Positions 44,935 to 55,325 of a stretch of DNA of 64,000 nucleotides are shown in pieces (the first letter of the stretch is position 1; each line of letters starts with the position of its first letter). A model generated the notes under the pieces. The model saw only the letters and a list, made by a program, of their open reading frames with translations, searched no databases and was not told where the DNA came from. Origin of the DNA: Paenibacillus xylanexedens (GTDB taxonomy: Bacteria; Bacillota; Bacilli; Paenibacillales; Paenibacillaceae); the NCBI RefSeq assembly GCF_007676705.1, contig NZ_VEBF01000001.1, forward strand, positions 186,001 through 250,000, written 5' to 3'. The position numbers were made by a program, and so were the translations under genes.

Positions 44935-46683
44935 CTACTCCCCTTTCCATGGAATCTTCACTATAATGCACAACCCACCGAGCTCACTTCGCTGCGCAGT
45001 AAGACCATAGGCAGCCCCGAATTTGATTTTTAATCGCTGATTCACATTCATGAGCCCGGTTATCTCTTCGTTTCCATGTTTCCGCTCTGTTTCCTCGAAG
45101 GCAGATTGCAGGTAATTCAATGTTTCGTCGCTTAACTGATCCCCGTCATCCTCAATGCGAATGGACAGGTTATCCTGATCTTGTTGGTACGAAATCTGTA
45201 AAATACCTCCCTGGCTACGTTTAGCTAGTGCATGCTCAAACACATTCTCTACAATCGGCTGAATCATGACTCTGGGAACAGAAATAACTCTGTACTTTGC
45301 ATCCAGATCCTCCAATTCCAATTGAATCCTCGAACCAAACCGGATTTTCTGAATGGATGCATAAACCAGCGCATGATCAATCTCAGCCCCCAACGATACC
45401 TCCGTATGAGAATCCCGGGACATATATCTGAAATATTGACCCAGGTAGTCGGTGAATTCCTGAATGAGCTCCACATTCTCCACCTCAGCCATTTGCTTGA
45501 TGCTGAACAGACTGTTGTATAGAAAGTGAGGTTGAATCTGGGATTGCAGGTGCTTGAGTTCCGCCTCACTTGTTCGAATCCGTGCAACATAATTCTCATC
45601 GATCAAAATATGTAAGCGCTCTATCATATGGTTGAATCGGGAGTATAAATAGCCGAATTCATCCCTTCTGGATGAAGGAATATGTACGCTTGTCTGGCCC
45701 TGCTCTGCCATCCTGAATCCTCGAATGAGCACCGCTAAGGGTTGGTGAATCGATCGGTAGATCGAAAACGAGAAGACAATAATGATCACAACCGACATGA
45801 AGGTCACCATCCATAACCATACGTTGTATTGTTCCAGCGGTGCGCTCAGCACATCTTGCGGAATAGTGGCTGTCAGCGTGAATGAGTGATCCTTATCATG
45901 TAACGAATAATAGAGATATGAATCAGATTGAAACTTCGTAACTTGCATGGACTCGGACGGTTCTGGCGAAACTGTTCGAATCGGTTTTACTGGTGCTGGG
46001 TGCTCTGAAGAAGAGATCACTACATGTTGCTGTTCACCAAAACTCAGTGTAATCTCACTTTCGCCCGTTTCCGATAGCTGCTGCAAACGATGTTTCAGTT
46101 CTTCAGCAGACAAGCGTATCCCTAATATGAAATTGGGTGGCTCCTCATGGTTCATGTTATACGGATTACTTTTCAGGAAATAGAGATCGTTATTGGAATG
46201 CGATAATTCGCCATTCAGATTCCCCATCGTCGCGAGCAGATTTTTCCACTCGGTATCCTCTACGTCCCGAATCCCGTCCGCGGCACTGACTCGTTTATGC
46301 AAAGCGGGAACATAATACACCACATCACTAATGTAGGGACTTGTCACCATAATCTGACCCAGCTTATTGTGAATGTTGTTCAGACTGGACGTGACTTCAT
46401 ATCTGCTCATAATCGCGGCTCGTGTACTTAGCGTGGACATGGGTTCATCAAATGAAAATTCGGTAACCAGCGCACTCATTCGCTCCAATTCGAATTGCAG
46501 ATGATTATGGTAGAAGTACAATTTGGACTCATGTGCCTTCTCCACTTCCGTCTGCATTTGTTTGGAGCTGAGTTGCGTAATCATAATGCTTATCCCGTAC
46601 AAGGGCAGAATGACCAGTACAAAAGCAATCATCAGTTTGACGACAATGGATGACTCTTTCCATCTCCCCCGGATGAATCGCAA
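44935..46683 (-). CDS. YesM-type sensor histidine kinase
   Basis: A membrane kinase of about 582 residues. Two transmembrane helices (near 20-42 and 285-310) enclose an extracellular sensor domain, followed by HAMP (SIYRSIHQPLAVLIRGF). The His_kinase motif LQSQIQPHFLYNSLFSIKQ and an HATPase domain with VPRVMIQPIVENVFEHAL complete it. I choose TTG 46683 because GGAGG lies 9 bases upstream; an in-frame TTG at 46725 would lie inside a terminator hairpin. With YesN it forms a two-component system of the kind that senses extracellular oligosaccharides in Paenibacillus and Bacillus. The arabinan genes around it are the likely targets. Confidence 0.93.
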   Translation of the reverse strand: MRFIRGRWKESSIVVKLMIAFVLVILPLYGISIMITQLSSKQMQTEVEKAHESKLYFYHNHLQFELERMSALVTEFSFDEPMSTLSTRAAIMSRYEVTSSLNNIHNKLGQIMVTSPYISDVVYYVPALHKRVSAADGIRDVEDTEWKNLLATMGNLNGELSHSNNDLYFLKSNPYNMNHEEPPNFILGIRLSAEELKHRLQQLSETGESEITLSFGEQQHVVISSSEHPAPVKPIRTVSPEPSESMQVTKFQSDSYLYYSLHDKDHSFTLTATIPQDVLSAPLEQYNVWLWMVTFMSVVIIIVFSFSIYRSIHQPLAVLIRGFRMAEQGQTSVHIPSSRRDEFGYLYSRFNHMIERLHILIDENYVARIRTSEAELKHLQSQIQPHFLYNSLFSIKQMAEVENVELIQEFTDYLGQYFRYMSRDSHTEVSLGAEIDHALVYASIQKIRFGSRIQLELEDLDAKYRVISVPRVMIQPIVENVFEHALAKRSQGGILQISYQQDQDNLSIRIEDDGDQLSDETLNYLQSAFEETERKHGNEEITGLMNVNQRLKIKFGAAYGLTAQRSELGGLCIIVKIPWKGE

Positions 46684-46722
46684 TGTTTCCCTCCTCCTCT
46701 CCTCACTCTCTCTCCTCAATAG

Positions 46723-46750
46723 CAAAAAAGGAGCCAGAAATCGGCTCCTT
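46723..46750 (-). terminator. Terminator after the arabinoside permease genes
   Basis: AAGGAGCC (46728-46735) pairs with GGCTCCTT (46743-46750), followed on the minus strand by TTTTTGCT. It separates the permeases from the kinase gene, which starts only 40 bases further. Confidence 0.75.
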
Positions 46751-46778
46751 CCATCGATCGGTCTTCCTCCTATCGATC

Positions 46779-47669
46779 TTATCCCTTTACACTTCCGACA
46801 ACAAGACCATGAACGAAATACCTCTGCAGGAATGGGTACACGAGCAGAATCGGAATAACGGACAAAAAGATCTGGGAAGCTTGGGTGGTTCTATCCGATA
46901 CCTGACTTAAGAGCGTCGCATCCTCCAGCGTCATCATCTCGCTCTGAATCATCGTCACCTGCTGTAACATGGACTGAAGATATGTAGCCAGCGGATAGCC
47001 TTCCGGGCTCTTCATGTAGATCATGCCATCGAACCAAGCGTTCCAGTGTCCCACCATGGCGAACAGCGTAATGGTTGCGATACTGGGAAGTGAAATAGGA
47101 AGGTAGATGCTGCACAGGGTGCGGAAATGTCCTGCCCCATCCATCCAGGAGGCTTCTTCAAGTTCCTTCGGCAATCCCCGGAAGAAATTAAGCATTAGAA
47201 GTACATTGAAGATCGGAACGGCGCCCGGCAGAATCAAAGCCCAGATGGAATCCAACAGCCCCGCTTCCTTAACCACCAGGTAACCCGGGATCAATCCTCC
47301 GCTGAATAACATGGTGAATACGAATATCCAGGCATAGAACGTTCTTGAACGAAATTTGGCAGCCTCTTTGGAGAGCGGATAAGCTACGAGAATCGTGAAG
47401 ATCAGATTGGTCGTAACCCCCAGAACGACACGAAGAAGGCTTGTGCCGAATGAGTTCAGGAATTGCTGATTTTCCAGAATGTATTGATAGGAGGACAACG
47501 TGAAATCGACAGGCCAGAATGTGACGCTTCCCGCTTTTACCGCATCACTTGAACTAAATGAAATCGCTAATATATTCACAATCGGGAACAGGCATAACAA
47601 GGCAAGAATCGTCAGGATGACGTAGTTAAACCCTAGAAACCACCGATAGGCTCTTGAAGCATGGTGCAT
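46779..47669 (-). CDS. Carbohydrate ABC transporter permease, LplC/YtcP type
   Basis: A 296-residue permease with six helices. The EAA loop reads LEEASWMDGAGHFRTLCSI and the C terminus FLQRYFVHGLVVGSVKG is standard for the subfamily. ATG 47669 has AAAGGAGG seven bases upstream. The partner LplB-type gene ends 15 bases before it. Together with the lipoprotein at 41268-42911 it forms the third importer of the window. Confidence 0.94.
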   Translation of the reverse strand: MHHASRAYRWFLGFNYVILTILALLCLFPIVNILAISFSSSDAVKAGSVTFWPVDFTLSSYQYILENQQFLNSFGTSLLRVVLGVTTNLIFTILVAYPLSKEAAKFRSRTFYAWIFVFTMLFSGGLIPGYLVVKEAGLLDSIWALILPGAVPIFNVLLMLNFFRGLPKELEEASWMDGAGHFRTLCSIYLPISLPSIATITLFAMVGHWNAWFDGMIYMKSPEGYPLATYLQSMLQQVTMIQSEMMTLEDATLLSQVSDRTTQASQIFLSVIPILLVYPFLQRYFVHGLVVGSVKG

Positions 47670-47684
47670 GATTCTGCCTCCTTT

Positions 47685-48590
47685 CTAGAATATCCGATAA
47701 TTCGCGAACCGATAGGCCAAGAAATAACCAAGTCCGATAAAAATGAAAGACACGACAGATTTGATCAGACCCAGTGCTGTTGATACGGAATATTGTGCAT
47801 CCTGCAATCCGATCCGGTAGATCATCGTATCCAGAATATCTCCTGATTCATATACCAATGGATTATAGAGGTTGAACACTTGGTCAAAGCCACCGTTAAG
47901 TACGTTACCCAGACTAAGCGTTACCATCAAAATCACAATCGGGCGAATGCCTGGCAGTGTGATATGCCATGTCTGCTTCCATCTTCCCGCACCATCCATA
48001 ACAGAGGCCTCATACAGAGATTTATCAATATTAGTGAGGGCAGCCAGATAGATAATCGTACCAAATCCGAATTCTTTCCATTGGTCTGTGATGACAAGTA
48101 TGTAAGGGAACCACTCGTTACTGGCCAGGAATTGAATCGGGTCAACCCCCACGGCTTTCAGCAACATATTAACGATCCCGGTACTTGGAGATAACACATC
48201 CACGATGATTCCCGCCAGAATAACCCATGAGAAAAAGTGAGGCATATAGATCACGGTCTGAATCGTTCGTTTAAATCCTGTCTTGCGAACCTCGTTGAGC
48301 AATAAGGCTACAAGTACCGGAATTACCAAGCCGGACACAATTTTCATCGTCGATATAAATACCGTATTCCATACAACCTGCGAGAACCCCGGCAGATCGA
48401 ACAGATACCTAAAATTGTCCCATCCCACCCAATTCATATTTTTGAATCCGGCAATGGGAGAGAAATTCTGAAAGGCAATAGAGAGACCTGCCATCGGAAT
48501 GTAACCGAATACAATAATAATGAGCAGTCCAGGCAGAATCATAAGATGAAGCGGAACGTTTCGGATAAATTGTTTGTAGTTGGAACGCAT
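47685..48590 (-). CDS. Carbohydrate ABC transporter permease, LplB type
   Basis: A 301-residue permease with six helices. ATG 48590 is chosen because AAGGAGG lies 8 bases before it; the in-frame start at 48608 would fall upstream of that site. The EAA-like loop is LYEASVMDGAGRWKQTWHI, and MPHFFSWVILAGIIVDV and TMIYRIGLQDAQYSVSTALG are typical of LplB. It is the first gene after the terminator that follows GH51, so it needs a promoter in 48591-48695. Confidence 0.94.
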   Translation of the reverse strand: MRSNYKQFIRNVPLHLMILPGLLIIIVFGYIPMAGLSIAFQNFSPIAGFKNMNWVGWDNFRYLFDLPGFSQVVWNTVFISTMKIVSGLVIPVLVALLLNEVRKTGFKRTIQTVIYMPHFFSWVILAGIIVDVLSPSTGIVNMLLKAVGVDPIQFLASNEWFPYILVITDQWKEFGFGTIIYLAALTNIDKSLYEASVMDGAGRWKQTWHITLPGIRPIVILMVTLSLGNVLNGGFDQVFNLYNPLVYESGDILDTMIYRIGLQDAQYSVSTALGLIKSVVSFIFIGLGYFLAYRFANYRIF

Positions 48591-48695
48591 AGCTGACTCC
48601 TCCTTCAACGTTTATTATAGGAGCAGCCAGATCACCGCAATAGTGTGGGCTATTTACTTTGGGTATCTTTTGTTGACCCTCTCCCCTGGAACGCC

Positions 48696-48717
48696 AAAAA
48701 ACCGCGATATCCGCGGT
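48696..48717 (-). terminator. Terminator of the GH51 gene
   Basis: ACCGCG (48701-48706) pairs with CGCGGT (48712-48717) around five bases, with six T on the minus strand. It is compact but GC-rich. Confidence 0.75.
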
Positions 48718-48737
48718 CTCTTGTTCACGATATGAAT

Positions 48738-51700
48738 TTAATTCAGAATATCCATAACTAATACATTCACTGAATGAGCCCTTAAGTTAACCACCACCGA
48801 TGTATCGGACAGTGTAATCTCCTGTTCTTGGGGAACCACTTTCTCATCATTCTTCTGATTCACATTCGGAATATGCACCAACTGATCTTCTCCAGTAAGT
48901 GTGATCAATCTGGCTGAAGCATCAACCTTTAGATCCTGAAGGCAAATCCGGGTTGATTTATCCACACCATCTGCATTCACCAGTTTCACATACACATGCC
49001 GTGCGTCCTTCGTAACGGAGTGGAATACTTCCCGGTTATAAGCTTCCAGCTTGTAATCCAGAACCTTGCTGGTATTGCGACCGTCTGTATAGGAACAGAT
49101 CAGATTCTTTCCTGTATCCCCACCATAGTTAACCGTGATTGTATAATTGGTCCCATTCTCGAGTGGTTCATAGTTGGCCGCTCTCAGGTTACCTGCTGCC
49201 GAACTGGATGAATAGTCTCCCAAGGTGTAACCCTCAATCCCTTGTTTGTACACCTTCACCGCTGTGGCACTTCCCCCGTAACTGATTGCGTACTCGATGA
49301 CATCCTTATTCTCGGGGGAGATATCCGTCAGTCCCACGCCGATGTAAAAACCATCCTCACCTGAAATTCTTTCAGCCTCAACGTGAACTTTGTAGTTGCT
49401 CCATTCGTCATTCAGCAGGTACAATCCGTTCAATCCACTTGTTTGTGCGCTCAAGATAAGCCCTTTTCCTGCGGTTAACGTGTATCCTTCCGATCCGGGA
49501 ATCTGGTTCCATGCCTCACTAGGCTCTGTACGTTCCCTGAAATCTTCATCAAACATCAAACTGCCATCCACATTGGACGTGACCGTGACACGTTTCACCA
49601 CGATGTCTGCATGACCTGTTGCAATTTCGATGCCGCCACGCGGAATGAGACTCAGCGGTTTGCCTTTGCTGTAGGTGGAGAACGAAGTCTCAAGCACCTG
49701 ATCTCCTACATGTTTTGCAAAAAGCTGCTGCACATAGTAATTCGGTGTATACCACACGGTTTCATCATCAAACCAGATGCAGTCTGGCGTCCAGCGGTAG
49801 GTACCGTCCGTTAGTACTTTGTTGAACAATGGCGCATAGGCTGCCAAACGAACAACGTCTGCATTATTTTCAAATCCGGTCATGATCGCAGCTTCTGCGA
49901 CCGCTCCTGCCAGCGTGTTTTTGTCCGTGGAAGCATATTCTCCAACAAATACTTTGGATGTTTCTTTCCAATCGATACTTCCATCTTCATGATAAGCCCG
50001 GTCATAATAGTTGTATCGATCTACGTTATTCAGCAAATATTCATTGGAGCGGTAGTAGTGCTCATCTGCGATGGTGTCCATATAATTGTCCTGATTTTCA
50101 TACCAGGTTACCGTCTCCTCAATCACCTCAGTACCATCTGCAAAAGCAACCTGAGCTGACCCGGTGAGGTTCCCGCTGAGGAATTTCCATCCTTCCTGGT
50201 ACGCATCATCATCCGCCTGAGCACCAACCGTCGAGATAATGTGCAGCTCATGATCAGGATAGTTCTGTTTCATGTACTCATCTATCGAACGTTTGAATAC
50301 TTCGAAGTTGGCAAAAAATTCAGTGCCCCAGTTCTCATTACCTACACCCAGATAACGAAGATCGAACGGTTCAGGATGTCCCATCTGGCTTCGTATCGCC
50401 GCCCATTCGTTGTGTTCCAAGTCTGTACTGAGCGCAAAGTCGATCAGGTCTGTAAAGTTCCGGATATAATAATCCCTTAAAGCACCACCCGCAGGGTGAG
50501 CATAATCCGAGCGAGCCTGACATAACACACCGCAAGCCATGACTGGAACCGGAGCAGCATTGAGATCTTCCGCCAGTTGGAAGTACTCCATATAACCAAG
50601 CCCCATCGTCATCATGTAACCCCAGACATTATAATTCTCTTTGCGGAGCTCAACCGGACCCACAGAATCCTTCCAGTCATACACGTTGTCCCAGATAAAT
50701 GATCCTTCCGAGATACATCCGCCCGGAAAACGCAAGAACTTCGGATGCAGATCTGCAAGTGCCTGGATTAGATCTTTTCTCAATCGATAGTTCGGGTTAC
50801 CTGTGTAGTTGGCATGTGCTGTAGCCGATATGCCTTCTTCTGTCGGTTCAGCTCCCCATACATTCTGAGGGACCAAGGACACCATATCGATGGAGATGTC
50901 ACCTGCAAAAGTGAGTACCAGTTGACCGAGCGCCGTCTCCGCTCCGTTCACAGTTAAGCCATATTTCTTCCATGTGTTCCCGCCTTCAATCTGCAGCGTT
51001 ACCGAATCACTGATGGAAATGTCCCTTCCATCCTGCAATTGAACGGTGATCTTTCCTGCCGATTCTGCTTTTGCCCATACGGTAAAGTCATAGGCCTCAC
51101 CCTGCTTGATGGACATGGCACAATGCTGGTTGGAGTCGGAGAATCCGCGATTTCGAATCGTTGCCCCATCCTGAACCGTGACATAATAAGCATTTACTTC
51201 AGGGTCTTCCACGTTAAAGTGAACGTTCAGTCCATCCGTATGCTTTACGAGCATTTTCTCCGTATCGCCTGACCAGGCAAACAAAGGCTCACGATTTCGA
51301 CCTGTCGAACAACCACATTCTCCAGAGTCATGCGAGTACGTATCGAATGCAAAAGATTCAAATGATCGATTCTGAACAAGCTCTGCATAGATTCCGCCAT
51401 CTGCCGCGTTGTTAATATCCTCGTAGAACAGCCCATACATGACTTCACTGATGTCAGCCACCTTCTGATCTCCGTGGATGGTGACCGTATAAGGCGGGAG
51501 ATGCTCCGGCACAACAGACACGTCAAAGCGTTGACTCTGCTCACTATCACCCCTGTTCAGAAGCGCACGGAGCGTAACCTCATGTGCCGATGTGATTGCC
51601 TGAACCTCTCCGTTCTCGGACAGAACTTCCGGATCACTGGAACTCCACTGAACCGTCACTTTACCACCCAGCAAATCTGCGGGCAGTGACACATCTTTGG

Positions 51701-52478
51701 TGATGATTCGGTTCGGGAAGGACAAGTACTTGTCTGCCGCTAGCTTCACAATCGCTTCATCTGTGAGTGATTCACACATGACTTCAATGACTTCATCCAT
51801 GGTAAGCGCTGCTTGGTAGATCCGAAAGTCGGATAACGAACCTGCAAAATCCACATCAGCTGCATACTGGGAACGTGCAATATAATTCTGGCTATAATTC
51901 TCAGGATCGGTGAAAGAGTCAAACCATTCGCGCAATTTGGCATAATTGCCACTGGACGTCTGACTGATCGATCCATCTGCCGCCTTCTCCCCGTTCACAT
52001 ATACAATTGGCCCTGCACTGCTCAAAGTCCCCCCGTGGCTGCCTGTTACAGAAAGTGCAATATGTATCCATTCTCCACTTGCAACTCCCCGGCTTGGGTG
52101 GACAACCAGATTATCACCAGCATATAACGTACCCAGGAGCTGACGTGTCAGAAATAAATACGGTCCCTTCTCCCCTTTACCAAAGTCAAAAATGCGTTCC
52201 CACACATTAGACCCCTTGCCCAGAAACACCCAAGTGGCAATTGTAATTCCTGTGTTATCGCTTACATCCCGAAGCAGATCCGAAGGTAATTGCAGATAAG
52301 AAGTTCCATTCGCTCCCCCGTTGAAAGTTACCGCCGATCTGCCTTTCACCTCGGATACCACAGGTAGGATTTCACCTTTGGCTATACCATCATGTCCCTT
52401 ACCGGAACTGTCCTTTCCGATCTGAACGGTATCTTCGAACGTGTATTGTGCGATTAATTGATTTTGATATGAGCTCAT
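48738..52478 (-). CDS. Large multidomain GH51 alpha-L-arabinofuranosidase
   Basis: A 1246-residue protein, more than twice the usual 500 residues of bacterial GH51. ATG 52478 is chosen because AGGAGG lies 7-8 bases before it. The N terminus is a concanavalin A-like LamG domain (YTFEDTVQIGKDSSGKGHDG to about residue 215), then a bacterial Ig-like domain. GH51 modules follow: YGLFYEDINNAADGGIYAEL, a carbohydrate-binding-like beta domain, the acid/base in LGVGNENWGTEFF and the nucleophile in VFVGEYAST. A second lectin-like insertion lies near the C terminus. There is no signal peptide, so despite carbohydrate-binding modules it appears cytoplasmic or exported by an unknown route. It probably releases arabinose from arabinan or arabinoxylan fragments. 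Confidence 0.93.
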   Translation of the reverse strand: MSSYQNQLIAQYTFEDTVQIGKDSSGKGHDGIAKGEILPVVSEVKGRSAVTFNGGANGTSYLQLPSDLLRDVSDNTGITIATWVFLGKGSNVWERIFDFGKGEKGPYLFLTRQLLGTLYAGDNLVVHPSRGVASGEWIHIALSVTGSHGGTLSSAGPIVYVNGEKAADGSISQTSSGNYAKLREWFDSFTDPENYSQNYIARSQYAADVDFAGSLSDFRIYQAALTMDEVIEVMCESLTDEAIVKLAADKYLSFPNRIITKDVSLPADLLGGKVTVQWSSSDPEVLSENGEVQAITSAHEVTLRALLNRGDSEQSQRFDVSVVPEHLPPYTVTIHGDQKVADISEVMYGLFYEDINNAADGGIYAELVQNRSFESFAFDTYSHDSGECGCSTGRNREPLFAWSGDTEKMLVKHTDGLNVHFNVEDPEVNAYYVTVQDGATIRNRGFSDSNQHCAMSIKQGEAYDFTVWAKAESAGKITVQLQDGRDISISDSVTLQIEGGNTWKKYGLTVNGAETALGQLVLTFAGDISIDMVSLVPQNVWGAEPTEEGISATAHANYTGNPNYRLRKDLIQALADLHPKFLRFPGGCISEGSFIWDNVYDWKDSVGPVELRKENYNVWGYMMTMGLGYMEYFQLAEDLNAAPVPVMACGVLCQARSDYAHPAGGALRDYYIRNFTDLIDFALSTDLEHNEWAAIRSQMGHPEPFDLRYLGVGNENWGTEFFANFEVFKRSIDEYMKQNYPDHELHIISTVGAQADDDAYQEGWKFLSGNLTGSAQVAFADGTEVIEETVTWYENQDNYMDTIADEHYYRSNEYLLNNVDRYNYYDRAYHEDGSIDWKETSKVFVGEYASTDKNTLAGAVAEAAIMTGFENNADVVRLAAYAPLFNKVLTDGTYRWTPDCIWFDDETVWYTPNYYVQQLFAKHVGDQVLETSFSTYSKGKPLSLIPRGGIEIATGHADIVVKRVTVTSNVDGSLMFDEDFRERTEPSEAWNQIPGSEGYTLTAGKGLILSAQTSGLNGLYLLNDEWSNYKVHVEAERISGEDGFYIGVGLTDISPENKDVIEYAISYGGSATAVKVYKQGIEGYTLGDYSSSSAAGNLRAANYEPLENGTNYTITVNYGGDTGKNLICSYTDGRNTSKVLDYKLEAYNREVFHSVTKDARHVYVKLVNADGVDKSTRICLQDLKVDASARLITLTGEDQLVHIPNVNQKNDEKVVPQEQEITLSDTSVVVNLRAHSVNVLVMDILN

Positions 52479-52861
52479 GTTCTTACCTCCTATGTAGTTG
52501 GGGATTGTCGGTTTCCGCTTTTGATTCGTATTAATATAAAATGATTGATAAATAATTAAACACATTACTTAAACGTAATAATATCGCATCATCGATCCCA
52601 ATTTCAATCCTAAATTTGAGAAAGACGACTGGTTTATTTGAATGTAATTAGCTGTATGGGCTCTTCCCGTCTCTCTTTAATTATTCATTTAAGTCTTATA
52701 AACATTATATTTATGGTTTACAAACATATAAACCAATTGATAATATAACAAATGAAAGCGCTTGATTTATGATTTGCTCCAAAGGAGGGCTGTCGAACCT
52801 TATATCGTGTGTTGCCAGTATCGGTTAATTTTTCATTCCGGGAATAGGAAAGGGGAAACGT
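52479..52861. promoter_or_regulatory. Divergent control region of GH51 and GH43, with a cre-like site
   Basis: 383 bases between two divergent arabinan-degrading genes. TGAAAGCGCTTGAT at 52753-52766 matches 11 of 14 cre positions and lies about 95 bases before GH43. An isolated AAAGGAGG at about 52789 has no start codon at usable spacing. The rest is AT-rich, and no other palindrome shared with the binding-protein promoter is visible. Confidence 0.4.
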
Positions 52862-55279
52862 ATGAAACGTTATTGGGTACGCGTACTTAACATTTCTGTA
52901 CTAAGCACCGCATTACTTACTGCAACAACTTTGGCGCCGGTCTCGGTGTTCGCAAATGCTTCAGGGACAACTGTGGGTGACTCGCAGACCTCCACCACAC
53001 CAATCGCAACTCCTGCTCCATCATTCAAAAATGTTTCCGTTCATGACCCTTCTGTCATTAAGGTGGATGATACGTTTTATATTTTTGGATCTCATTTGCA
53101 AGTGGCCAAGTCCAAAGACTTTCTGAACTGGGATTTGGTCGCCTCTGGCGTTACGGATAACAACCCTGTTGTCCCCAATGTAACCAAGGAATTCGCTGAA
53201 GCCTTGGAATGGGCACAGACGGATACGTTATGGGCAGCAGATGTCATTCAATTGGCGGACGGCAAATTTTATATGTACTACAATGCTTGTAAAGGAGACT
53301 CTCCCCGATCAGCGCTCGGCATTGCTGTCGCAGACAACATCGAAGGACCTTATAAGGATCAAGGCATTCTGTTAAAATCCGGCATGTGGGATCAGATCAG
53401 TGAGGATGGGACCATTTACGATGCAACGATTCATCCCAATGTGGTCGATCCGGATGTCTTTTATGATAAAAACGGCAAGTTATGGATGGTGTATGGCTCC
53501 TACTCCGGGGGGATTTTCATTCTGGAGATGGATGCGACGACAGGCAAACCGCTGCCGAATCAAGGTTATGGCAAGAAGCTAACCGGAGGCAACCATAGTC
53601 GTATTGAAGCCCCTTACATGCTCTACAGTCCAGAAACCGATTACTATTATCTGTACCTGTCTTACGGTGGACTAGGTGCTGATGGAGGATATAACATTCG
53701 CGTAGCCCGCTCCCAAACACCCGATGGACCTTTCCTCGATGCGGAAGGAAACGATATGATCAACGTTAAGGCGGACAAGGATAAACCATTGTTTGACGAT
53801 CGTTCTATTGAACCGTTTGGAGTCAAATTAATGGGGAACTTCCTGTTCGAGAGACAGATCGGCGATCCAGGCACAGGTGTGGGAACCGGCTATGTCTCGC
53901 CAGGACATAACTCTGCTTATGTTGATCCGGAGACTGGCAAACAATTTCTCATCTTCCATACCCGGTTTCCAGGGCGTGGCGAAGAGCATGAAGTTCGCGT
54001 ACATGAGATGCATATGAATGCAGATGGTTGGCCCGTTGTTTCGCCGTATCGCTATGCGGCTTTGGGAGAGGATACAACGCAACTGACAACGCAGGATATC
54101 GCTGGCCAGTACCAATGGGTGAATCATGGTAAGGATATCACGGCAGACATTAAGCCATCCCAGACCGTTCAGTTCACGGCAGATGGGCAGATTCATGGTG
54201 CAGTGACAGGAACATGGAGTCTTGGCGCAGACAACAAGGTTCAGATCACATCGAATAACGTTGTGTACAAAGGTGTTTTCACACATGAATGGAATTCAGA
54301 ATCTCAAAGTACGGTTCTGACCTTTAGTGCTCTCTCCTCCTCCGGGATTGCCATCTGGGGAAGTCAAGGTGTTGAACGGAGTGATCAGGACATTGTTGAT
54401 GCGGTGAAAAAGGATCTGAGCATTGGTAATACGGATCATGTGTTCTTCAATCTGTCTCTGCCTACAAAGGGAACAAGTGGTGCAGACATTACGTGGAAAA
54501 GCTCCAACCCGTCGGCTCTATCCGCTACAGGCGTAGTACAGCGACCACGGGCTGGTAAGGGCGATGCCAAAGTCAAATTAACCGCCACGATTCGTAAAGG
54601 AACTGCGACAAGCTCCAAAACGTTCAATGTTATCATTCCACAGCAAGCGGTAAGCCCATTGCTCGGGGAGTATACTTTTGATCACAAGAAACTTGGCAAA
54701 GTCGCACAGGATTACAGCAAAAACGGATATCATGGACAAGCCTTTAACGTGGTCAGCTCTACTCCTGGTGACAAAAATCAGGCTGCCACTTTCAATGGGA
54801 CCGACAGTTTCATCCAGTTACCTGGACTCGTTACAGATACAACAGACTTCACATTTAGCGCCTGGGTCAACTGGGATGGCGGCGGGTCCTGGCAACGTAT
54901 TTTCGATTTTGGAAATGGATTAACCCGACATATGTTCCTCACGCCCTCCCAGCATAATGGCGCATTACAATTCACCATTCATAATGAGGGGCGGGACCAG
55001 AGTCTGATTGCTGCAGATCCACTACCTTCCAAAGAGTGGGTTCATGTGGCTGTAACCCTTCAGGGTGATGTGGGCACTCTATATGTGAATGGCACATCGG
55101 TTGCAAGCAGCTCCGAGATCACCTTTAACCCGAAAGATCTGCATGTGACGGAGGCTTATGTGGGCAAGAGTCGTTATGCGTCTGATCCGTTCTACAAAGG
55201 CAACCTGGATAACGTAAGCGTGTATGATAAAGCATTAACAGCTAAGGAAATCCAGCGTCAGGCCAAAGAAAAGCCTTAA
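52862..55279 (+). CDS. Secreted GH43 arabinan endo-1,5-alpha-L-arabinosidase with C-terminal LamG domain
   Basis: An 805-residue extracellular enzyme. The signal peptide is residues 1-31 (cleavage after VFA). The five-bladed GH43 propeller has the base Asp62 (VHDPSVI), Asp196 (HPNVVDPDVF) and acid Glu249 (SRIEAPYM). A GH43-associated beta domain, a bacterial Ig-like domain (about 490-590) and a LamG/concanavalin-like module at about 600-800 follow. The overall architecture resembles extended arabinanases. ATG follows AAAGGGG. It would cut arabinan to oligomers outside the cell for the importer and GH51. It is divergent from GH51, so the pair may share control. Confidence 0.93.
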   Translation: MKRYWVRVLNISVLSTALLTATTLAPVSVFANASGTTVGDSQTSTTPIATPAPSFKNVSVHDPSVIKVDDTFYIFGSHLQVAKSKDFLNWDLVASGVTDNNPVVPNVTKEFAEALEWAQTDTLWAADVIQLADGKFYMYYNACKGDSPRSALGIAVADNIEGPYKDQGILLKSGMWDQISEDGTIYDATIHPNVVDPDVFYDKNGKLWMVYGSYSGGIFILEMDATTGKPLPNQGYGKKLTGGNHSRIEAPYMLYSPETDYYYLYLSYGGLGADGGYNIRVARSQTPDGPFLDAEGNDMINVKADKDKPLFDDRSIEPFGVKLMGNFLFERQIGDPGTGVGTGYVSPGHNSAYVDPETGKQFLIFHTRFPGRGEEHEVRVHEMHMNADGWPVVSPYRYAALGEDTTQLTTQDIAGQYQWVNHGKDITADIKPSQTVQFTADGQIHGAVTGTWSLGADNKVQITSNNVVYKGVFTHEWNSESQSTVLTFSALSSSGIAIWGSQGVERSDQDIVDAVKKDLSIGNTDHVFFNLSLPTKGTSGADITWKSSNPSALSATGVVQRPRAGKGDAKVKLTATIRKGTATSSKTFNVIIPQQAVSPLLGEYTFDHKKLGKVAQDYSKNGYHGQAFNVVSSTPGDKNQAATFNGTDSFIQLPGLVTDTTDFTFSAWVNWDGGGSWQRIFDFGNGLTRHMFLTPSQHNGALQFTIHNEGRDQSLIAADPLPSKEWVHVAVTLQGDVGTLYVNGTSVASSSEITFNPKDLHVTEAYVGKSRYASDPFYKGNLDNVSVYDKALTAKEIQRQAKEKP

Positions 55280-55325
55280 CTCAGAGTCCCCTATCGCAAG
55301 CGGTTGGGCTCCATAGTGCAAACAT

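Noticed and set aside
52479..52565. 29-codon N-terminal extension of GH51 that might act as a signal
   Set aside because: It lacks a hydrophobic core and includes the AGGAGG of the real start inside its codons.
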